Assembly: GCF_050278625.1 (NCBI RefSeq) | Contig: NZ_JBNNTI010000012.1 | Location: 28,613-92,612 of the forward strand | DNA length: 64,000 bases | Source: Viridibacillus sp050278625 | GTDB taxonomy: Bacteria > Bacillota > Bacilli > Bacillales_A > Planococcaceae | Direction of reading: 5' to 3' | In this document: piece after piece, positions 9,020 through 17,040 of the stretch | Numbering within the stretch: the stretch's first letter is position 1 | How the letters are laid out: every line of letters starts with the position of its first letter | Made by a program: the position numbers and the translations under genes | Notes under the pieces: model-generated | Database searches by the model: none | What the model was told of the DNA's origin: nothing | The model's input: the letters and a program-made list of their open reading frames with translations, nothing else

Positions 9020-9588
9020 ATGATAACAAATACTACTATTTTGAATTTAAATAAGGAAAGTTGGGAAAAATCTGCAGAACGTTTTTTTGGAAGAACAGCT
9101 CTCCCAGACTACGGGCCATTCTCTCCAAGTGAAGAACAATTAAAATTATTTGATGATATTTCAGGTCTAAAGGTATTGGATATAGGGTGTGGTAGCGGGC
9201 ACTCTTTACTCTTTATGGGGAGCCAAGGAGCGGAGGAACTATGGGGATTAGACCTTATTTGAAGCCAGGAGGGATATTCATCTTTAGTTGGGAACATCCG
9301 ATTCACGATCGTTTGACCTTTGAACAGTCATCATTCACTTTTAATAAATCCTACAATATTGAAGGTCCTGAATATAACGAAGCTTGGCATAATAGTGTTG
9401 TTATACACCACCGGAAACTAAGTACATACATAAATACACTAATTGAAACTGGTTTTACAATTGAAAAGGTAATAGATGATGTTATATTACCTGATAACGA
9501 GGTTTCAGATACTCCATCTAAATGGTATTCAACCCAAAAAGCACAATTAGTGCCTGCAACATTTATTATTAAAGCATCTAAAAAGTAA
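9020..9588 (+). pseudogene. Class I SAM-dependent methyltransferase with internal deletion
   Basis: The first frame (from ATG 9020, ribosome site AAAGGAG) carries the N-terminal helix and SAM-binding motif I, LKVLDIGCGSGHSLLFMG, ending GLDLI. The second frame (from about 9250) resumes at YLKPGGIFIFSWEHPIHDRL, the post-motif III region, and runs to the normal C-terminus at 9588. Roughly 80 residues (motif II and surroundings) are missing and the halves are out of frame. The fusion point lies near 9250-9262, where GGATTAGACCTTATTTGAAG joins GLDL to YLKPGG. The enzyme is dead. Confidence 0.85.
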
Positions 9589-9596
9589 TTAAAATG

Positions 9597-9633
9597 AGAG
9601 AACACTTATTTGTGGTATAAAAAAGTGTTCTCT
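9597..9633. terminator. Bidirectional hairpin terminator
   Basis: AGAGAACACTT / AAGTGTTCTCT stem with a T-run on the right and an A-run on the left. It separates the rightward methyltransferase relic from the leftward WYL-like gene. Confidence 0.8.
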
Positions 9634-9672
9634 TTTTCCATTATGATGTTTTCTTGATTGAATATTTCAAGC

Positions 9673-9975
9673 TCATATAATTTCATTTTCTCTACGAATG
9701 ATCGGAATAGCCGCAAGAACGTTATCAATAATAAAAGTACGTTTATCGCGCTTAACAAAGCAATAGGCTAAGAACTTTTCTGATGATACTTCAATAATTT
9801 TCACACATCGTTTCGATATCTCTCCACTCTTCGAAATATACATCAAGTTAACCAATTGTTTACGCTGCATTGCATTTATTAATTGCACCTTTACAATATC
9901 CACTCCTTTTTGTTCTTTAAATAAAAAAGCCAGGCGATCGAATTCACGGTTACCTAGTCTAAATGTAGTATGCAT
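9673..9975 (-). CDS. WYL-domain-like small protein
   Basis: 100 residues. The core (LINAMQRKQLVNLMYIS, then ISKRCVKIIEV and FLAYCFVKRDKRTFIIDNVL) fits the ligand-sensing WYL fold, without a helix-turn-helix in front. Standalone WYL proteins occur in Bacillus as putative regulators or nucleic-acid sensors. The start at 9975 has only a weak ribosome site (AGCAGG), and AAGGAG stands inside the frame before KVQLINAM, so a shorter protein is possible. Downstream hairpin at 9597. Function inferred from fold only. Confidence 0.55.
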   Translation of the reverse strand: MHTTFRLGNREFDRLAFLFKEQKGVDIVKVQLINAMQRKQLVNLMYISKSGEISKRCVKIIEVSSEKFLAYCFVKRDKRTFIIDNVLAAIPIIRRENEII

Positions 9976-10022
9976 ATGGAACCTGCTCTACCATATTATG
10001 AAGCACACACCACTTCCTTATG

Positions 10023-10181
10023 GACAATCATGAAGATGTTCTGTACGGATTCTTAGCGAGTGATGAGGCACGTTTTGTTACTGGTTCTGAACTTATTATC
10101 TATGGTGGATGGACTACGGAAGCTCTTCATCCCGGTTCGAATTCCTCTAACTCAGAATTTTCTTTTGGCGGTGGCGACTAA
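10023..10181 (+). pseudogene. C-terminal fragment of a short-chain dehydrogenase
   Basis: The frame reads DVLYGFLASDEARFVTGSEL then IIYGGWT, the standard C-terminal block of SDR oxidoreductases (LASDEASFVTGxxxxxDGGWT), followed by an unusual Ser/Gly-rich tail (SNSEFSFGGGD) and a stop. Nothing upstream encodes the Rossmann part. It is divergent from, and abuts, the WYL-like gene. Confidence 0.75.
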
Positions 10182-11065
10182 AAAAATAGATTAGACTAGG
10201 TGAGCCATATCTTCTGTCATTGTAACGATAATAATAAGGATATTTTTTATGCCATTGACCAACAAATCAAATAAAACCCATCTTTAAAATAGTAAAATAA
10301 TAATTTTAATACTTTTACCTTTCAATATTTATTTCAAATTTCTTTTATTGGAGGTTTATTATGTTTTTTTCAATATAAAAATGCTATAAATTCTTCTTAT
10401 TTTATTTTCCATTTCACCTTAAAATTACAATTACATTTAAGTTAAAAAATGTAATTTGCGGACACGTAATTTAAGATTTTACATCCTTCTATTGGAAACT
10501 AAAATACTCTTTTTAAGTTCTTTGAAAGGTCTTACTTTATACCGTAAATTTAAATAGGTCTAAATTCACATTTTCAAAAAATATTTTATCTACGATTCTA
10601 TGTATAAAACAAACTAACAATATAGATTTTAAACCATATATGCCAACGTTTTATCTGCGTTTCATCAAATTTAACACTGCGAAAAACTTATCGGAAATGA
10701 TAGTTCCAAGTACGGCTTTCATTTGATATGAAGTTTAGTAAACGATATAGTAATAAAGTAAACACTCTATTTTGCCCTTGAAAAATTCCCATATTTGCTG
10801 TTGTTTTTCCTCTTTTTTCATAATCCTCATCAGTAGTAAATTTCATTATTTGGTAAAAATAAGAGTTAAGCAAGCATAAATAAAATGACTTATTTCCATT
10901 TACTTTATTAAATAATTGGAAATTCAAGTAAGAAGGATTGTTTTAGTCAACTTCGCACATGATAAATCAATGACTTCTTTTTTATTTACGAAATAATTAC
11001 ATTTCTGAATTGTTATTTCATGACTGCTTCTGTTTTCAAAAAGAATATAAGAACGAGGTGTTTAA
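10182..11065. other. Long AT-rich intergenic stretch before opuAA
   Basis: Nearly 900 bases without a supported gene. A leftward frame at 10688-10927 (79 codons, opening with TTG) has no ribosome site and no recognised motif, so I left it out. The last 100 bases should contain the opuA promoter; no unambiguous -35/-10 pair was seen. Confidence 0.4.
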
Positions 11066-12271
11066 ATGGATCCTTTTGTAGAAGTAAGAAACGTATCAAA
11101 GATTTTTGGTAAGTCTCCCAAAGCAGCACTGGAGCTTTTAGAATTAGGTCGTTCTAAAAAAGAAATTTTGAAAGAGACTGGACAAACTTTAGGTGTAAAA
11201 GAAGTGAACTTTAGTATTTATCCTGGAGAGATTTTCGTTATTATGGGCTTGTCTGGTAGTGGTAAATCTACGTTAATTCGTATGTTTAATCGTCTGATTG
11301 CACCAACTATTGGCGAGATTTTAATTGATAATGAAGATATCGTAAAGATGAGTGCTGCCCGTCTTAGAGAAGTAAGACAACAGAAAATTAGTATGGTCTT
11401 TCAAAACTTTGCTCTCTTCCCCCACAAAACAATTTTAGAAAACACAGAATATGGACTTGAGATTCAAAAGAAGCCTATTAAAGAACGACGTGAGAAAGCT
11501 ATGCAAGCTTTAGAAATCGTTGGACTTAAAGGGTATGAACATCAATTACCTTCACAACTGAGCGGTGGTATGCAACAAAGGGTAGGTCTTGCACGCGCAC
11601 TTGCTAGTGACACAGATATCTTACTTATGGATGAGGCATTTAGTGCACTCGATCCATTAATTCGAAAAGATATGCAAGATGAACTACTAGAGATACAAGA
11701 AAATTTCAAAAAAACAATTATCTTCATTACACATGATTTAGATGAAGCATTACGCATTGGTGATAGAATCGCCTTAATGAAAGATGGAAGTATCATTCAA
11801 CTTGGTACTCCAGAACAAATCATGATGAGTCCAGCAAATGAATTTGTAGAAAAATTCGTTGAAGATGTTGATCTATCTAAAGTATTAACTGCTTCGCACA
11901 TTATGAAACGACCAGAGAAAATCGGTATCGATAGGGGTCCTCGTGTTGCATTAGAGATCATGCGTAAAGAAGGATATTCTAGTATATTCGTGGTGGATCG
12001 TAAGCAAAAATTACTGGGCGCGATCTCTGCCGAACAAGCTCGTCAAGCGATTGATCAAAACCTATCAATATCAGAAGTCATGACAACAGAAGTACCAACA
12101 GTGCCTGAAGATGCGCTTTTAGTAGACTTAATGGATGTTATGGCAACATCTTCTCTTCCAATATCAGTTGTGGACGATAAACACAGAATCAAAGGAATTG
12201 TTATTCGCGGAGCTGTCATTGGCGCATTAGCTGGTAACAAAGATTCCTTGAATACATTGGAGAGTGATTAA
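11066..12271 (+). CDS. opuAA: Glycine betaine/proline betaine ABC transporter ATPase with CBS domains
   Basis: 401 residues. ATPase of an OpuA/GbuA-type osmoprotectant importer at the membrane's inner face. Walker A is GLSGSGKST (about residue 61), signature LSGGMQQRVGLARAL, Walker B DILLMDEAFSALD and H-loop FITHDLDEA. Residues about 285-390 form a tandem CBS module (VDRKQKLLGAIS, VTEVPTVPEDALLVDLMDVM-like), which in OpuA senses ionic strength and gates transport. ATG 11066 follows GAACGAGGTG. The next gene starts three bases after the stop, so the two form one operon. Confidence 0.95.
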   Translation: MDPFVEVRNVSKIFGKSPKAALELLELGRSKKEILKETGQTLGVKEVNFSIYPGEIFVIMGLSGSGKSTLIRMFNRLIAPTIGEILIDNEDIVKMSAARLREVRQQKISMVFQNFALFPHKTILENTEYGLEIQKKPIKERREKAMQALEIVGLKGYEHQLPSQLSGGMQQRVGLARALASDTDILLMDEAFSALDPLIRKDMQDELLEIQENFKKTIIFITHDLDEALRIGDRIALMKDGSIIQLGTPEQIMMSPANEFVEKFVEDVDLSKVLTASHIMKRPEKIGIDRGPRVALEIMRKEGYSSIFVVDRKQKLLGAISAEQARQAIDQNLSISEVMTTEVPTVPEDALLVDLMDVMATSSLPISVVDDKHRIKGIVIRGAVIGALAGNKDSLNTLESD

Positions 12272-12274
12272 ACC

Positions 12275-14002
12275 ATGAATATGTCAAAAATTCCATTAGG
12301 TGAATGGGTAGATTCTTTAGTCGATTGGATCACGGTCACATTTGCTGCACTGTTTTCTTTTTTTACAAATGCAATCGATGGACTGTTAAATATTATTGTT
12401 GATGTACTAAGTGTAGGTCCCCCAATTGTTTTAATTATTGTGTTAGCCCTATTAGTCGGCTATACAAGTAAATGGCCATTAGGGATATTTACAATAATTA
12501 GTTTGTTATTAGTTGATAATCTAGGTTATTGGAATTCCACGATTCAAACTTTAGCGATTGTTTTAGTATCGGGATTCTTTATCATATTACTTGGTATCCC
12601 TATAGGTATATGGTGTGCGCAAAATAAAACCGTACAAAATATCGTTACACCTATTTTAGACTTTATGCAGACAATGCCTGCATTTGTTTATCTCATTCCG
12701 TCGATACTATTTTTCGGAATTGGTGTAGTACCGGGTATTGTTGCATCGTTCATTTTTGCGATTGCGCCAGCTATACGCATGACCAACCTAGGTATTCAAG
12801 AAGTGCCAAGGGATTTGATTGAGGCATCAGATGCATTCGGTTCAACATCTAGTCAAAAATTATTTAAAGTCCAATTACCATTAGCAACACCAACCATTTT
12901 AGCTGGGATTAACCAAAGTATTATGCTTGCCCTTTCAATGGTTGTTACTGCTTCACTAGTTGGTGCGCCTGGACTTGGTGCAGACGTTTACCGTGCAGTT
13001 AGTCAGATAAATGTTGGACAAGGTTTTGAAGCAGGCCTATCCATAGTCTTTATTGCCATTATTTTAGACCGCATTACTCAAAACATTCGCAAACCCGCAT
13101 ATGAAAAACTAGTAAGTCGTAAAATTGTCCTTAGTATAGTCGGTATCCTCATTGTTGTTGCCGCACTCTTTAACACCTTTGCAAAAGAGGAAGCTATAAC
13201 AGGTACTGGTTCTGCGATTGGTGAATCTACAAATTATAAAATCATCGGAATCGAACCAGGTGCTGGATTAATGGCACAAGCAAAAACTGCGATGAAAGAT
13301 TATAAATTAGACAATTGGACTCTAGTTGAAGGTTCAGCTGCCGCAATGGTTGCTGAATTGAAAAAAGCGTATTCAAAGAAAGAGCCCATTATTATTACAG
13401 GTTGGTCCCCTCACTGGATGTTCGCTTCCTTTGATTTGAAATATCTCGATGATCCAAATGGGACATTTGGTGGCTCAGAAGAAATTAATACACTTGTTCG
13501 AAAAGGACTAAAAGAAGATGCTCCAGGTGCCTATACAATACTTGATCAATTTGCTTGGGATACGAGCGACATGGAGAAAGTGATGGTAGATGTCTCAGGT
13601 GGGATGGATCCAAAAGATGCTGCTGAAAAATGGATTAAAGCAAATACAGATAAAGTAACTAAATGGACAAAAGGAGCACAGGCGGGTAAAGGTAAAGAAA
13701 TCAAGCTCGCTTATGTTGCATGGGACACTGAAATTGCTAGTACAAACGTGATTGCAAAAGTACTTGAGCAAAATGGATATAAAGTTACGCTGAGTCAAGT
13801 TGAAGTTGGCCCAATGTTTGCAGGTGTTGCAAACGGCAGCGTTGATGCAATGGTCGCTGCATGGCTCCCAAGTACTCACAAAGATTATTATGCATCTTAC
13901 AAAAAAGGTCTTGTTAATTTAGGACCAAACTTAAAAGGAACAAAAAGTGGTATTGTTGTCCCTAAATATGTAGATATTGATTCGATTGAAGATTTAAAAT
14001 AG
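12275..14002 (+). CDS. opuABC: Fused permease and substrate-binding protein of the OpuA transporter
   Basis: 575 residues. The N-terminal ~300 residues are a BPD-type permease with about seven membrane segments and the EAA-like loop (LIEASDAFGSTSSQKLFKVQ). From about residue 320 (YKIIGIEPGAGLMAQAK) follows an OpuAC-type binding domain with the aromatic-rich ligand region GWSPHWMF. In Bacillus subtilis these are separate OpuAB and OpuAC; fusion is known in Lactococcus OpuA and relatives, where the tethered receptor loads the channel. No lipoprotein Cys is needed because the domain is membrane-tethered. It imports glycine betaine for osmoprotection. Translation is coupled to opuAA. Confidence 0.94.
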   Translation: MNMSKIPLGEWVDSLVDWITVTFAALFSFFTNAIDGLLNIIVDVLSVGPPIVLIIVLALLVGYTSKWPLGIFTIISLLLVDNLGYWNSTIQTLAIVLVSGFFIILLGIPIGIWCAQNKTVQNIVTPILDFMQTMPAFVYLIPSILFFGIGVVPGIVASFIFAIAPAIRMTNLGIQEVPRDLIEASDAFGSTSSQKLFKVQLPLATPTILAGINQSIMLALSMVVTASLVGAPGLGADVYRAVSQINVGQGFEAGLSIVFIAIILDRITQNIRKPAYEKLVSRKIVLSIVGILIVVAALFNTFAKEEAITGTGSAIGESTNYKIIGIEPGAGLMAQAKTAMKDYKLDNWTLVEGSAAAMVAELKKAYSKKEPIIITGWSPHWMFASFDLKYLDDPNGTFGGSEEINTLVRKGLKEDAPGAYTILDQFAWDTSDMEKVMVDVSGGMDPKDAAEKWIKANTDKVTKWTKGAQAGKGKEIKLAYVAWDTEIASTNVIAKVLEQNGYKVTLSQVEVGPMFAGVANGSVDAMVAAWLPSTHKDYYASYKKGLVNLGPNLKGTKSGIVVPKYVDIDSIEDLK

Positions 14003-14011
14003 TAGAAACTG

Positions 14012-14042
14012 AACCCAAAATAGTGGATACTATTTTGGGTTT
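14012..14042 (+). terminator. Terminator of the opuA operon
   Basis: AACCCAAAATAG / CTATTTTGGGTT stem followed by TTTTGG, ten bases after the opuABC stop. Confidence 0.9.
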
Positions 14043-14095
14043 TTGGTTATTAAAACCTAGTTAGATTATCCGGAATATAAAGTACTGATTTTTCT

Positions 14096-15457
14096 TTAGG
14101 ATACGATTTCAATCTTTCTATGCACCGCTCCGATCAGTTCTTTTACCTTATACTGTTCTAGATTAAGGATTGTTTTTACAATTTGTACTCTTTGTTCAAA
14201 AGGTAGCTCGTTTGTAAGTGTCATAAATTTTTCAACTAACGTTTCTGTTGAAACAGGATTTTCTGGATCTCCTACTGGATATCGCGTTTTTGCTTTATAA
14301 ATCGAACCGTCTGTAAAATGAATCGATAAATTTGCACCCCATTCTTTTGGATACGCTGCATCTACTTTTTTATCTACTTGAACTTCAATTTTTTCCAGTA
14401 TTGCTTGAATAGTTGGATCGTGTAATATTTGTTCAGTAAATGCATGATAACCTCCGCTACCTGTTGATAGTGCAAGTGCTGCACAAAACTGAATACTGAA
14501 TTTAGCAGCATAAATCGTATCAGGTGATGGATTATTTGTAATATCTAGCGCTGTCTTATATGTTGAAATGACTATTTTCTCTATAGTTCTGATATTCACA
14601 TCATGCACTTTATGATATTCAACTAGTAAATCCATTACAGGATGTGTATGGCGGCAAGATGCGTGCACTCTAAATGAGTTTTCAATAATTTTAAAGCTAT
14701 CTCCAATACCTGCTGTCATTTTGGATACGTCATACTGTTCACTCATCGCTTCAAAAAAGCCGCGGCTTCCTTCTAAAATTTTCTTCGCACCGGTAAAACC
14801 TTTTTGTGCAAGTAAACAACTTAATACGCCGTGCATTGCTGCTTTTCCTGGATGAAGTTGCTTTGACATTGCCCCATCCTCTATAAATTCCCAAAGACCT
14901 GCTGCTTGTGTACCTGCACTACCTAATGCATCGACAATTTGATTTTCATTTAACTCCAATAGTTTTGCTACAGCCGCTGTCGCTCCATAAGTTCCGCATG
15001 TAGCTGTATTATGGAAGTAATAATAATGCGATGGTGACACTGTTTCTCCAATTCGATAAGCCACTTCATACCCTGCTACAATAGCAGTGATGAGGGCCTT
15101 ACCAGAAAGCCTTTTCCATTCAGCAACTGCGATTGCTGCTGGCATCACAACTGTTGCGGCGTGTACTATAGAAGTTTTATGAATATCATCAAGCTCAATA
15201 AAATGACTTGCCGCACCATTTAATAAGGCTACGTTCACTACTGAATTTTTAGCATTAGTAACTGTTGTTGCTTGCGATGCACCACCCATTTCACGAATGA
15301 GTTCATCAATCATTTGAATCGGTACCCCGTCTCGCCCTTTAAGAGCAGTTGTATAATAATCTAGAATACAGCGTTTTGTATATGAAACGACTTCCTTTGG
15401 TAGCTGGTCATATGTTAAACCTATAACGTAGTCTGCAATTTGATAGCTTAATCCCAC
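14096..15457 (-). CDS. MmgE/PrpD-family dehydratase-like protein
   Basis: 453 residues, full length for the MmgE/PrpD fold (2-methylcitrate dehydratase, cis-aconitate decarboxylase, iminodisuccinate epimerase and others). Family blocks include DYYTTALKGRDG, NGAASHFIELDDIH, HNTATCGTYGATAAVAKLL, QLHPGKAAMHGVLSC and FRVHASCRHTHPVMDLL. No citrate synthase or methylisocitrate lyase gene lies nearby, so a methylcitrate-cycle role is not supported; the neighbours are an enoyl-CoA hydratase and dehydrogenase debris. It probably acted on an organic acid or its CoA derivative in that lost pathway. Start ATG 15457 has a reasonable purine-rich site (TAGGGGGCG). Confidence 0.88.
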   Translation of the reverse strand: MGLSYQIADYVIGLTYDQLPKEVVSYTKRCILDYYTTALKGRDGVPIQMIDELIREMGGASQATTVTNAKNSVVNVALLNGAASHFIELDDIHKTSIVHAATVVMPAAIAVAEWKRLSGKALITAIVAGYEVAYRIGETVSPSHYYYFHNTATCGTYGATAAVAKLLELNENQIVDALGSAGTQAAGLWEFIEDGAMSKQLHPGKAAMHGVLSCLLAQKGFTGAKKILEGSRGFFEAMSEQYDVSKMTAGIGDSFKIIENSFRVHASCRHTHPVMDLLVEYHKVHDVNIRTIEKIVISTYKTALDITNNPSPDTIYAAKFSIQFCAALALSTGSGGYHAFTEQILHDPTIQAILEKIEVQVDKKVDAAYPKEWGANLSIHFTDGSIYKAKTRYPVGDPENPVSTETLVEKFMTLTNELPFEQRVQIVKTILNLEQYKVKELIGAVHRKIEIVS

Positions 15458-15600
15458 ACATTCGCCCCCTAATCACTGTTTCAAAGCCTTCGGTAATATC
15501 TTCAAGAGAAATAATTTTCGACATGAGCTCAACTAAAGACAAGTATCCTATCTCCAAGGGATTCTTCTAAAAATGTCCTTAGCTCATCTGCTATAAACAC
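15450..15600 (-). pseudogene. Remnant of a zinc-type alcohol dehydrogenase C-terminus
   Basis: Between the hydratase and MmgE genes the leftward strand encodes FIADELRTFLEESLGDR in one frame and, after a shift, LSLVELMSKIISLEDITEGF ending ETVIRGRMCG. The second piece matches the C-terminal I(P/S)LEDI.EGFE pattern of medium-chain dehydrogenases. It overlaps the start of the MmgE gene by a few codons. Best read as the tail of a deleted gene in the same operon. Confidence 0.5.
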
Positions 15601-15612
15601 CGTATTTCTCCC

Positions 15613-16398
15613 TCACTTTCCTGTGAAAAGTGGTGCTCTTTTTTCATTAAATGCATGTACACCTTCAAGCCGATCATCTGAATTAACTGCTAAATTATAA
15701 ATCTCTATTTCTCGTTTTCTTGCTTCACTATTTTGTAACGCACCTAATGTATTTGCATTCATCTTACAACCTTGCACACCTAAGGGCGCATTTTTTGCAA
15801 TTTTATTTGCAAGCCTTAGAGCTGTTTGGAACAATTCTTCTGGAGGGACAACTGCATTAAGTAAGCCAGTATCATGTGCTTCATCTACTCCAAAAATTTC
15901 ACCTGTAAATAACCATTGTTTTGCTTTATGTAATGGCACTCGTTTCGGCAAAAGGCGAGAACCACCACACCCAGGCATAATACCACGTGTTACTTCTGGT
16001 AAACCAAATTTCGCATTTTTTGCAGCAACAATTAAATCACAATTGAGTGCTAATTCAAAACCACCAGCCAAAGCATAGCCATTTACTACTGCAATTGTTG
16101 GTTGTGGTAAATCCTCAAGAGCATAAAACAACTGCTCAAATAATTCATGTTGTGTCTTCCACCCCTCCCGAGAGAGTCCGTTACGTTCCTTTAAATCTGC
16201 CCCTGTACAAAAAGCTTCATTATTTGAGGAAGTTAAAAGTACGACTCTAATGGACGAATCAGTTGACACAACTTTTAAAAGTGACAACATATACTCTGCC
16301 ATCTTTGTATTAAATGCATTGAGCATTTTTGGTCGATTTAAAGTTATGTTTAAAACCTGTCCATTGTCTCCTACTATTTCCGTTAATATGACATTCAT
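15613..16398 (-). CDS. Enoyl-CoA hydratase/isomerase (crotonase family)
   Basis: 261 residues, standard crotonase length. The two oxyanion-hole segments are EAFCTGADLKER and NGYALAGGFELALNCDLI. Both catalytic acids of true hydratases are present: Glu in GGFELAL and Glu in FGLPEVTRGIMPGCGGS. It should hydrate a trans-2-enoyl-CoA in the cytosol. ATG 16398 follows GGAGTG within the end of an upstream fragment whose stop is at 16403, so it was the second or later cistron of an operon. Upstream and downstream cistrons are now debris; MmgE/PrpD remains intact. Confidence 0.92.
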   Translation of the reverse strand: MNVILTEIVGDNGQVLNITLNRPKMLNAFNTKMAEYMLSLLKVVSTDSSIRVVLLTSSNNEAFCTGADLKERNGLSREGWKTQHELFEQLFYALEDLPQPTIAVVNGYALAGGFELALNCDLIVAAKNAKFGLPEVTRGIMPGCGGSRLLPKRVPLHKAKQWLFTGEIFGVDEAHDTGLLNAVVPPEELFQTALRLANKIAKNAPLGVQGCKMNANTLGALQNSEARKREIEIYNLAVNSDDRLEGVHAFNEKRAPLFTGK

Positions 16399-16402
16399 GA
16401 TT

Positions 16403-16763
16403 ACACTCCTTCATTTACTAAAATTGAAGCGCGAGTTACTTCACGGTTTGCGGACGTATCCAGTGCTTTCGCAATATCAGTTAATGTGTCGTCACATGCG
16501 AGCATGTCATTGAATGGATAAATTTAACTATTATTACTTAAAAATGTCAGATCTTTGCAAATACCAAGGATTGTAATTGAAATACACCTAGTATTTGAAT
16601 GTTTTTCCTTGTCATTAGTCCAAATCAAGTTCTGTCAGCTTTCCTGGTGAGATATTACCAATACTACTTTCACTAGCACACTACCTTGTTCAGCTTATGG
16701 AAAATCACATTCCTAGAAGACAAGTTGCTCAGGCTCTGTCATTAACTCAACTTTCCCTTTCAT
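16403..16763 (-). pseudogene. Alcohol dehydrogenase remnants (N- and C-terminal pieces)
   Basis: ATG 16763 begins MKGKVELMTEPEQLVF, then stop codons interrupt an otherwise recognisable continuation (FEECDFP...QGSVLVKVV), as in MDR-type dehydrogenases that start MKGKxAL...L.F.E...P....LVKV. After a gap, 16513-16403 encodes LTDIAKALDTSANREVTRAS ending ILVNEGV, a plausible C-terminus of the same gene, ending two bases before the hydratase ATG. The catalytic and NAD-binding centre is deleted. This was probably the first gene of the operon. Confidence 0.6.
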
Positions 16764-16842
16764 AGTAACCCCACCTTTTCTTTCATTTACATCTTATTAA
16801 TTCTATTTCTATAAGATAAAAAAAATGAGCATCTTAAGTTTA

Positions 16843-16866
16843 ATTATCAATAAATTTATTGATAAT
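16843..16866. promoter_or_regulatory. Perfect 24-nt palindrome, candidate operator
   Basis: ATTATCAATAAA directly abuts its complement TTTATTGATAAT, giving a gapless 24-nt palindrome about 80 bases upstream of the dead first gene of the hydratase/MmgE operon and about 175 bases upstream of the ABC-F gene. There is no G/C-rich stem or T-run, so a dimeric repressor site is likelier than a terminator. The cognate repressor is not in the window. Confidence 0.55.
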
Positions 16867-17040
16867 GCATGATGAATGCCCTTTCAAACTATTTTTCTTG
16901 CCTTTTAGCTATTAAACCCTTAAATTTTGACTGAACAATATGAAATAAGTGCAGATTTATACACTTTTAGAGCATTATTTGCTGTCTTGTTAAGAGTTCC
17001 ATGATATACTAGAAGCATTGTGAAAAAAGGAGGAACTTAC

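Noticed and set aside
9109..9306. Leftward frame over the methyltransferase relic
   Set aside because: Shadow of the SAM-binding region in another frame.
10688..10927. Leftward 79-codon frame in the gap before opuAA
   Set aside because: TTG start without ribosome site and no recognisable motif; kept only as part of the intergenic description.
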